64,000 bases of DNA from Pseudorhodoferax sp. Leaf274. Lineage in GTDB: Bacteria > Pseudomonadota > Gammaproteobacteria > Burkholderiales > Burkholderiaceae_C. The notes under the pieces are model-generated. The model made no database searches. It worked only from the letters and a program-made list of their open reading frames with translations, and was not told where the DNA came from. Location: assembly GCF_001422445.1 (NCBI RefSeq), contig NZ_LMNA01000008.1, positions 96,560 to 160,559 of the forward strand. The letters run 5' to 3'. The position numbers were made by a program, and so were the translations under genes. Within the stretch, counting starts at the first letter, position 1. Each line of letters starts with the position of its first letter. Positions 51,901 to 60,100 of this stretch are shown here, piece after piece.

Positions 51901-51902
51901 CC

Positions 51903-54098
51903 ATGCAGCGGCCCGGCTCCCGCGAGGCTGGCGCGCCCAGCGCAGGCGCCGCGCAGGAATCGTTGTTCAACCCGCGCTGGCACCGCGTGGCCGGGCTGCG
52001 GCCGCAGCTGCGGCCCCACGCCGAGCTGCGGCTGCAGGTGCAACGCGGCACGCCCTTTCATGTGCTGCGCGACCTCACCAACGACAACGCGCTGCGCCTG
52101 AACGGCGCTGCCTACGCCTTCGTCGGCCGCTGCGACGGCCAGTCCAGCGTGCAGCAGATCTGGGACGCCATGCTGGCCGCGCACCCCGAGCAGGCCGTCA
52201 CGCAGACCGAGGTCATCGAAATGCTGGTCGGCCTGCACGGGCGCAACCTGATGCAGTTCGACGTCACGCCCGACGTGGAGAACCTGTTCCACGCGCAGGA
52301 CCGGCGCCGCCGCAGGCGCCGCGTCGGCGGCGTCAACCCGCTGGCCTTCCGCCTGCCGCTGGGCAACCCCGCGCGGCTGCTGGCGCCGCTGCGCCCGCTC
52401 GGGCCGTGGCTGTTCTCGCGCACCGGCCTCGCGCTGTGGCTGGCCGCCGTGCTGCCGGCGCTGCTGGCCGCCGCCATGCATGCGGACGAACTCGCGCGCG
52501 AGGCCGGCAAGGTGCTGGGCTCGCCCGGCTACGTGCTGCTGGCCTGGCTGTGCTACCCCATCGTCAAGGGCCTGCACGAGGCCGCCCACGCGCTGGCGCT
52601 GCAGCGCTACGGCGGCGAGGTGCACCAAGCCGGCGTGACGCTGATCGCGCTGAGCCCGGTGCCCTTCGTCGATGCCTCCGCCGCCGAAGGCCTGCGCCAG
52701 CGCGGCCAGCGCGCGCTGGTCAGCGCCGCCGGCATCCTGGCCGAGCTGGCCATCGCCGCGCTGGCCATGGGCGTGTGGCTGGCGGTGCAGCCCGGCCTGC
52801 TGCGCGACCTGGCCTTCATCGCCATGCTGACCGGCGCGCTGTCGACCGTGCTGACCAACGGCAACCCGCTGCTGCGCTACGACGGCTACTTCGTGCTGTG
52901 CGACCTGCTGGACCTGCGCAACCTGGCCACGCGCAGCGGGCGCTGGTGGTCCGAGGCGCTGGGCCAGCGGCTATTCGGCGTGCGCCTGCGCGCACCGGTG
53001 GAGCCGCTGCCCGGCGAACGCGTCTGGCTGCAGCTGTACGCCCCGCTCTCCTGGACGTACCGCGTGGTGCTGTCCGTCGTCGTCGGTCTGTGGCTGGGCG
53101 GCTTCTCGGCCGCGCTGGGCGCGGCCGCCCTGGCCCTGCTGCTGGGTGCCAACATCCTGGTGCCGCTGCGGGGCATGCTGCAGATGCTGGGGCTGTCCAC
53201 GCGCGAGGACGCCGAGCGCCGGCGCGCCTGGCTGCGCGCCAGCCTGGTTGGCGCGGCGCTCGCGGCGTTCGCCACGCTGGTGCCGCTGCCACAGTCCAGC
53301 GTGGCCGAGGGCGTGGTCTGGCTGCCCGAGAACGCCCAGCTGCGCGCCGGCACCGACGGCTTCATCGCCGCGCTGGACGCCGGCAACGGCCAGCAGGTGC
53401 GGGCCGGCGCGCGCATCGCGCTGCTGGACGACCCGGTGCTGCCGGCCCGGCGCGCCACGCTGGCCGGCGACGTGGCCGAAGCCGACGTGCGCCTGTTCCA
53501 GGCCATCGACCGCGCGCCGCAGGACGCGCCCGACCTGCGCCAGCGCCTGGCCTACCACGAGGCCGAGCTGGCGCGGCTGGACCAGCGCCTGGCCGTGCGC
53601 GCGGTGACGGCGCAGGCAGACGGCCAGCTCGTGCTGCAGGCGCAGGACCAGCTCGTCGGCCAGTTCCGCCACCGCGGCGAGACCATCGGTCATGTGCTGA
53701 CGGCCGCGCCGACCACGGTGCGCCTGGCCCTGCCCCAGCAGCAGGCCGAGCTGGTGCGCGGCCGCTCCCGGGGCATCGCCGTGCGGCTGCTCGACAACCC
53801 GGGCCAGGCCTACACCGGCCGCATCGCGCTGCGCGTGCCCGGCACGCTGAACCAGCTGCCCAGCGCCGCGCTCGGCGAAGCCTTCGGCGGGCGCATCGCC
53901 ACCGACCCGGGCGACCCGGACGGCCTGCGCACGCGCCAGCCGGTGGTGGTGATGGACATCGACCTGGACACCCGCGCCAGCCCGCGCTTCGGCACGCGGG
54001 CGCTGGTGCGCTTCGACCATGGCACGGCGCCGCTCGCGCAGCAGGCGCTGCGCGGCCTGCAGCAGCTGCTGCTGGGCCACTTCAATCCGAGAACATGA
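51903..54098 (+). CDS. PqqD-like / M50 site-2 protease / HlyD-like fusion membrane protein
   Basis: A 731-residue multi-domain protein. Residues about 45-125 resemble a PqqD-type peptide-binding winged helix (LNGAAYAFVGRCDGQSSVQQ). An M50 intramembrane metalloprotease core follows with several helices, zinc motif HEAAH at 225-229 and the third-ligand motif NPLLRYDG at 321-328. After two more helices, residues about 470-730 form a HlyD-like periplasmic part with lipoyl-type sequence ARAVTAQADGQLVLQAQD. The catalytic residues are all present. The stop overlaps the SecA-like start (ATGA). It may cut a membrane segment of the exported protein; this is inference. Confidence 0.85.
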   Translation: MQRPGSREAGAPSAGAAQESLFNPRWHRVAGLRPQLRPHAELRLQVQRGTPFHVLRDLTNDNALRLNGAAYAFVGRCDGQSSVQQIWDAMLAAHPEQAVTQTEVIEMLVGLHGRNLMQFDVTPDVENLFHAQDRRRRRRRVGGVNPLAFRLPLGNPARLLAPLRPLGPWLFSRTGLALWLAAVLPALLAAAMHADELAREAGKVLGSPGYVLLAWLCYPIVKGLHEAAHALALQRYGGEVHQAGVTLIALSPVPFVDASAAEGLRQRGQRALVSAAGILAELAIAALAMGVWLAVQPGLLRDLAFIAMLTGALSTVLTNGNPLLRYDGYFVLCDLLDLRNLATRSGRWWSEALGQRLFGVRLRAPVEPLPGERVWLQLYAPLSWTYRVVLSVVVGLWLGGFSAALGAAALALLLGANILVPLRGMLQMLGLSTREDAERRRAWLRASLVGAALAAFATLVPLPQSSVAEGVVWLPENAQLRAGTDGFIAALDAGNGQQVRAGARIALLDDPVLPARRATLAGDVAEADVRLFQAIDRAPQDAPDLRQRLAYHEAELARLDQRLAVRAVTAQADGQLVLQAQDQLVGQFRHRGETIGHVLTAAPTTVRLALPQQQAELVRGRSRGIAVRLLDNPGQAYTGRIALRVPGTLNQLPSAALGEAFGGRIATDPGDPDGLRTRQPVVVMDIDLDTRASPRFGTRALVRFDHGTAPLAQQALRGLQQLLLGHFNPRT

Positions 54099-56167
54099 AC
54101 GCCGCCATGCACGCTGCGATGCATCCCGCGCTGGCCCTGCCCGCCCCCGGCATGCGCTGGGGCAGCTACCCCGAACGGCCCGAGCCGCCCGGCGGGCGCA
54201 GCTGGCGCCGCGGCCTGCCGCTGCCGTTCACGCTGCACTGGCCCGGTGCCTGGCGCCGGCGTGCGCAGGCGGTGTGGCAGCAGGCCGCGCAGTGGCAGGC
54301 ACTCGCCGACCCCGCCTTCGCCGCGCTGCGCGAGGGCATCCAGCAGCAGCTGCTGCAAGGCGGCCTGGACGGCGTGGCCGCCAGCCAGGCGCTGGCCTAC
54401 GTGGCCGAGGCCGCACGCCGCAGCCTGGGCCGCCAAGCCTACGTCACCCAACTCATGGCCGCGCTCGCGCTGCTGCGCGGCCACCTGGCCGAGATGGCCA
54501 CCGGCGAAGGCAAGTCGCTGGCCGCCGCGCTGGCGGCCGGCGTCGCCGCGCTCGCCGGCATCCCGGTGCACGTGCTGACCGCCAACGACTACCTGGTGCA
54601 GCGCGATGCCGAGACCTTCACGCCGCTGTACCGGCGCCTGCACCTGCGCTGCGCCTGGGTCGGCGCGCGCCACGGCGAGGCCGAGCGCCGCCACGCCTAC
54701 GCCGCCGACGTGGCCTACGCCACCGCGCGCGAGGCCGCCTTCGACTACCTGCGCGACCGCATGCGCCACGGCACCGGCAGCGCGCCGCTGCAGCAGCGCG
54801 CGCGCGCCCTGGCCGGCCAGCAGGGCGACGGGCCGGTGCTGCGCGGCCTGTGCATGGCCGTCATCGACGAGGCCGACAGCATCCTGATCGACGAGGCGCA
54901 GATGCCGCTGGTGCTCGCGCGCGAGGTGGCCGACCCGGCCGCCCGCGCCTTCCTGTGGCAGGCCTGGGCGCTGTCGGGCCGGCTCGTGGCGGGGCAGGAC
55001 TTCACGCTCGAGGGCGCGCCCGCGCGCGCCGTGCTGCACCCGGCCGGCCTGGAGCGGCTGGCGCGGCTGGCCGCGGGCCTGGGGCCGCTGTGGGTCAACG
55101 CCCAGCACCGCGCCGAGACCGTGACCACCGCGCTCACCGCGCGCCACCTGCTGCAGCGCGACCGCGACTACCTGGTGGTGCCGGGCGATGCCGCGCAGCG
55201 CAGCCCGCCCGCGATCGCCATCGTCGACGGGCTGTCCGGCCGCCTCGCCGAAGGCCGGCGCTGGTCGCGCGGGCTGCATGGCCTGGTGGCGCTCAAGGAG
55301 GGCATCGCCATGCCGCCCGAGTCCGAGACGCTGCTGCAGATGACCTACCAGCGCTTCTTCCGCCGCTACCACCGCCTGTGCGGCATGAGCGGCACGCTGG
55401 CCGAGGGCCGCACCGAGCTGCGCCAGCTGTATGGCTGCAGCCTGCTGCGCGTGCCGCTGCGACTGCCCGACCGCAGCACCGCCTGGCCGCTGCGCTGCTA
55501 TGCCGACGAGGCCGCACGGCAGCAGGCCGCCGTGGCGCGCATCCAGGCCCTGTCCGCGGCCGGGCGGCCCGTGCTGGTCGGTTGCGACTCGGTGGCCGCC
55601 AGCGAGGCCATGGGCGCCGCCCTGGCCGCCGCCGGCGTCGCGCACCAGGTGCTGCATGCGCGGCTGGACGCGGCCGAGGCCGCCATCGTGGCCCGGGCAG
55701 GCAGGCACGGCCAGGTCACGGTGGCCACCAACATGGCCGGCCGCGGCACCGACATCCACCTGGACGCGCTGGCCCTGGCGGCCGGCGGCCTGCACGTGCT
55801 GAGCTGCCAGCACAACGCGTCGCGCCGGCACGACCGCCAGCTCTGCGGCCGCGCCGCGCGCCAGGGCCAGCCCGGCAGTCACGAGACCTGGCTGGTGCCC
55901 CGGCCGCCGCCGGCCGCGGCAGATGGACAAGCCGGTGGCAGCGGCGCCCGGCTGTCCGGCCTCCACCGACTGCTGCGCCTGCTGCGCCGCGTGCCCGGCA
56001 GCATGCGCGCCGACGGCAGCACCGCCCTGCCGCAGCCGCTGCTGGCCTGGGCCCTGCGGCACGAGCAGGGCCGCACCGAACGGCTGCAGGCCCGGCGGCG
56101 GCGCCAGCTGTTCCAGCACGACATCCGTTTCGACGCCAGCCTGTGCTTCACAGGCCAGCGCCGCTGA
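54095..56167 (+). CDS. SecA-like translocation ATPase, shortened paralogue
   Basis: A 690-residue protein clearly related to the SecA motor. NBD1 has Walker A ATGEGKS (135-141) and Walker B region VIDEADSILIDEA (256-268). The middle region matches the preprotein cross-linking domain. NBD2 has NMAGRGTDIHL (546-556) and the arginine-finger stretch GRAARQGQPGS (about 584-594). It then stops about 95 residues later, so most of the helical scaffold with the two-helix finger, the helical wing and the zinc-binding C-terminus of canonical SecA (901 in E. coli) are missing. It probably drives export of a specific substrate, likely the giant protein two genes downstream. The housekeeping secA is not in this window. 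Confidence 0.9.
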   Translation: MNAAMHAAMHPALALPAPGMRWGSYPERPEPPGGRSWRRGLPLPFTLHWPGAWRRRAQAVWQQAAQWQALADPAFAALREGIQQQLLQGGLDGVAASQALAYVAEAARRSLGRQAYVTQLMAALALLRGHLAEMATGEGKSLAAALAAGVAALAGIPVHVLTANDYLVQRDAETFTPLYRRLHLRCAWVGARHGEAERRHAYAADVAYATAREAAFDYLRDRMRHGTGSAPLQQRARALAGQQGDGPVLRGLCMAVIDEADSILIDEAQMPLVLAREVADPAARAFLWQAWALSGRLVAGQDFTLEGAPARAVLHPAGLERLARLAAGLGPLWVNAQHRAETVTTALTARHLLQRDRDYLVVPGDAAQRSPPAIAIVDGLSGRLAEGRRWSRGLHGLVALKEGIAMPPESETLLQMTYQRFFRRYHRLCGMSGTLAEGRTELRQLYGCSLLRVPLRLPDRSTAWPLRCYADEAARQQAAVARIQALSAAGRPVLVGCDSVAASEAMGAALAAAGVAHQVLHARLDAAEAAIVARAGRHGQVTVATNMAGRGTDIHLDALALAAGGLHVLSCQHNASRRHDRQLCGRAARQGQPGSHETWLVPRPPPAAADGQAGGSGARLSGLHRLLRLLRRVPGSMRADGSTALPQPLLAWALRHEQGRTERLQARRRRQLFQHDIRFDASLCFTGQRR

Positions 56168-56189
56168 ACCCGCTTCCGCGAGCCCTTCC

Positions 56190-57101
56190 ATGCCGATGCC
56201 CCTCCCCCCGACGATGCATGCGCGGCCACGCCGCGGCGCCCTGCCCGGGCTGGCCCTGCTGGCCGCCCTGCTGGCCCCGGCCAGCCAGGCCCAGCCAGTG
56301 CAGCAGGCGCCGCAGGCGCTCGCCTGCCTGATCCAGCCAGCCCAGGTGGCCGAGGTCGGCAGTGCGGTGATCGGCGTGGTGCAGACCCTGCAAGCCGACC
56401 GCGGCGACCGCGTGCGCCGGGGCCAGGTGCTGGCCACGCTGCGCTCGGACGTCGAGCGCGCCAGCGCCGAGGCCGCCCAGTCGCGCGCCGGCAGCCTGGG
56501 CGAATTGCGCGGCGCCGTGGCCGCGCTCGAACTGGCCGAACTGCGGCGCGACCGCGCGCGTTCGCTCAAGGACGAGAACTTCGTCTCGGCCCAGGCGCTG
56601 GAGCAGGCCGAGGCCGAATTCCGCGTCGCGCGCGAACGCGTGGCCCAGGTGCGCGAGGCGCTGCGCACCGCCACGCACGAGGTCGGCACCTCCGAGGCCC
56701 AGCTGGCCCAGCGCACGCTGCGCGCACCGTTCGACGGCGTGGTGGTCGAGCGCTACGCCAACCTGGGCGAGCGCTTCGAGGAAAAGGCCCTGTTCCGCAT
56801 CGCCGCCGTCGCCACCCTGCGCGTGGAGGTGGTCGCCCCGCTGCCGCTGTTCGGCCAGCTCCAGCCCGGGCAGAAGATCCAGGTGACGCCCGAGCTGCCG
56901 GGCGCAGCCGTGCGCACCGCCAGCATCGTGCAGATCGACCAGGTGCTGGACCCGGCCAGCAACACCTTCCGGCTGCGGCTGGACCTGCCCAACGCCGACG
57001 GCAAGCTGCCCGCCGGCCTGCGCTGCCGCGCCGACCTGGGCGGGGCTGCCCAGGCGGCCCCGCCGGCCGCCCCGGTGATCGGCGCCGCCTCCACGCGCTG
57101 A
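56190..57101 (+). CDS. Periplasmic adaptor (RND/HlyD-type membrane-fusion protein)
   Basis: A 303-residue adaptor with a signal peptide (ALPGLALLAALLAPASQAQ). The mature part has lipoyl halves (EVGSAVIGVVQTLQADRGD and LRAPFDGVVVERYANLGERF) flanking an alpha-helical hairpin of about 95 residues, then a beta-barrel and membrane-proximal strand. This is the organisation of RND or MacA adaptors, but no RND pump or ABC partner is in the cluster. It starts 22 bases after the SecA-like gene and ends five bases before the giant gene. It is the second adaptor of the system. Confidence 0.87.
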   Translation: MPMPLPPTMHARPRRGALPGLALLAALLAPASQAQPVQQAPQALACLIQPAQVAEVGSAVIGVVQTLQADRGDRVRRGQVLATLRSDVERASAEAAQSRAGSLGELRGAVAALELAELRRDRARSLKDENFVSAQALEQAEAEFRVARERVAQVREALRTATHEVGTSEAQLAQRTLRAPFDGVVVERYANLGERFEEKALFRIAAVATLRVEVVAPLPLFGQLQPGQKIQVTPELPGAAVRTASIVQIDQVLDPASNTFRLRLDLPNADGKLPAGLRCRADLGGAAQAAPPAAPVIGAASTR

Positions 57102-57106
57102 ACGCC

Positions 57107-60100
57107 ATGCCATCGCCGCCGCGCCAGCGTCCGCTGCTCGAAGACATCGAGCGGCGCATCCTGTACTCGGCCGACACGCCGGCCGGGGCGCTGGCCGCCG
57201 CGCTGCCCCATGCCGAGCCCCGGGCCGAGCAGGCCGAGGCCCACCCCACGGCGCCCGCGCAGCCGGCGGTGGAGCTGGTGGTGCTGGACGAGCGCGTACC
57301 CGACGCCGACGCGCTGCTGCAAGGCCTGGCCACCCAGGCCGCCGAAGGCCGGCACCTCGCGGTGGTGCGCGTCGGCGCGGAAGAAGACGGCGTGGCCGCC
57401 ATCGCCGCCGCCCTGGCCGGCCGCAGCGATGTGGCGGCGCTGCACATCGTGAGCCACGGCGGCGCCGGCGAGGTGCAGCTGGGCCGGGGCGCGCTGGACA
57501 ACGAGGCCCTGCTCGCGCGCGCGCCCGACATCGCCGGCTGGGGCAGCCACCTGGCCCGGGGCGCCGACATCCTGCTGTACGGCTGCGACGTGGCCAGCGA
57601 CGCCAACGGCCGCGCCCTCGTACAGGGCCTGGCCGCGCTCACCGGCGCCGACGTGGCCGCATCCACCGACGCCACCGGTGCCGCCACGCTGGGCGGCAAC
57701 TGGCAGCTGGAGATGCAGACCGGCCACATCGAGGCCCAATTGGCCTTCGGCCTGCAGGCACAGGCCCGGTGGCAGGGCCTGCTGGCCACCTACACCGTGA
57801 CCAGCACGGCCGACAGCGGCGCCGGCTCGCTGCGCCAGGCCATCCTTGACGCCAACAACACCCCTGGCGCCGACACCATCGGCTTCGCCATCGCCGGCAC
57901 GGGGGTGCACACCATCGCGCTGGCCTCGGCGCTGCCGGCGATCACCAGGCCCGTGGTCATCGACGGCACCACCGACACCGCAAGCTTCGCGGCCAACGGC
58001 GGCCGGCCGGCCATCGTGCTGGACGGCGGCGACGGCAACTACACCGGCCTGGTGCTGGCCGCAGGCTCCGGCGGCAGCACGATCCGGGGGCTGGTGATCA
58101 CCAACTTCCAGCAAGGCGGCATCGGCATCGCCACGGGCTCCGACGGCAACACCATCGCCGGCAACTACATCGGCGCGCTGGACGCCAGCGGCACGGAAGC
58201 CGCCACCACGGTCGGCAGCAACTCGGCCAGCGCGGTCGAGGTCGGCAGCGCGGGCAACACCATCGGCGGGCTCACGGCGGCGGACCGCAACGTGATCGCC
58301 GGAGCGCGCTCGCGCGCCATCCGCATCGGCGGTGCCGTGGCCGTAGGCAACACCGTCATCGGCAACTACATCGGCACCGACGCGAGCGGCACCACCGCAC
58401 TGGGCAACGGTTTCTGGGGCGTGGACATCAATGTCTCGGCCAGCGGCACGACGGTGGGCGGCACCAGCGCGGCGCAGCGCAACGTCATCGCGGACAACGG
58501 CGACGGTGTCGCGATCAACGACGCGACCGGCACCACGGTGCAGGGCAACTACATCGGCGTAGGCGCGGATGGCACCACGGCACTGGGCAACGGCAGCGGC
58601 ATCCAGGTGTTCGGCACGACGGCCGGCACGCTGATCGGCGGAACCGCGGCCGGCGCCGGCAACGTGGTCGCCCACAACGGCGACGCCGGCATCGTGCTCG
58701 CCGACGCCGACAGCCTGGCCACGGTGCTGGGCAACCGGGTCTTCGCGAACGCCGGCCTGGGCATCGACCTGGCCTGGGACGGCGTGACCGCCAACGACAC
58801 GGGCGACGCCGACAGCGGCCCCAACCAGCTGCAGAACTTCCCGGTGCTGGCATCGGCGAGCCTGGCGGGCGACCAGTTCACGGTGGCGGGCAGCCTCGAC
58901 AGCGAGGCGGGCAAGACCTACCGCATCGAGTTCTTCGGCATTCCCTATGGCAGCGCGGACGGCAGCGGCCACGGCGGGGGCAATGTGTTCCTGGGTTTCG
59001 TGGACGTCACGACCGACGGCAGCGGCCATGCCGGCATCCAGGCCACGCTCGCGGCGTCCGGGTTGGCGGGCGGTGCCTACGTCACGGCCACGGCCACCGA
59101 GCAGACCGGGGCCGGCATCTATGGCGCCACCTCGGAGTTCTCGGCCAACGTGCAGGCCAACACGGCGCCGGTGCTCACGGTGGCGGCCAACGCGGCCTAC
59201 ACCGAGAAAGGCACTGCGGTGGCGCTGGCGCCCGCGGCCACCGTGGTGGACACCGAATTGGCCGCCGCCGGGAACTATGCCGGCGCCACGCTCACGCTGG
59301 CGCGCAGCGGCGGCGCCAACGCCGAGGACACGTTCGCGGCCACGGGCGGCACGCTGGCGGCGCTGGCGCAGGGCGCCAGCCTGGTCTACGGCGGCACGAC
59401 GGTCGGCACGGTGGCCATCAACAGCGGCGGCACGCTGGTGCTGGACTTCAACGGCAACGCCACGCAGGCGCTGGTCGACGACGTGCTGCGCGCCATCGGC
59501 TATGCCAACAGCAGCGCAGCACCGCCGGCATCGGTGCAGCTGGCCTGGTCGTTCAGCGACGGCAACACCGGCGCGCAGGGCGCAGGCGGCGCGCTGGCCG
59601 GCTCGGGCAGCACCACCGTCGGCATCACGGCGGTCAACGACGCGCCGGCCGGCGCCGACGCGCGCGTGGCCACGCCGCAGGACACCGCGTACACCTTCAC
59701 CGCGGCCGACTTCGGCTTCAGCGACGTGGACGGCAACGCCCTGCAGGCCGTGCGCATCGCCACCGTCCCGGGCGCCGGCAGCCTGACGCTCGGCGGGGTG
59801 GCCGTGGCAGCCGGCCAGGCCATCGGCGTGGCCGACATCGACGCCGGCAACCTGCGCTTCACGCCGGCGGCCCGTGCCAGCGGCGCGGGCTATGCAAGCT
59901 TCACCTTCCAGGTGCAGGACGATGGCGGCACGGCGCTTGGCGGCGTCGACACCGACCCCGTGCCGCGCACCTTGGCCATCGACGTGACGCGCGTGAACGC
60001 CCCACCCGTGATCACCAGCAACGGCGGCGGTGCGAGCGCGGCCATCGCCGTCGCCGAGAACACCACCGCGGTGACGACCGTCACCGCCACCGATGTCGAC

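Noticed and set aside
50931..51902. Upstream extension of the M50-HlyD frame
   Set aside because: It overlaps the HlyD gene in another frame and is low-complexity Arg/Ala/Pro. The ATG at 51903 comes just after the HlyD stop.
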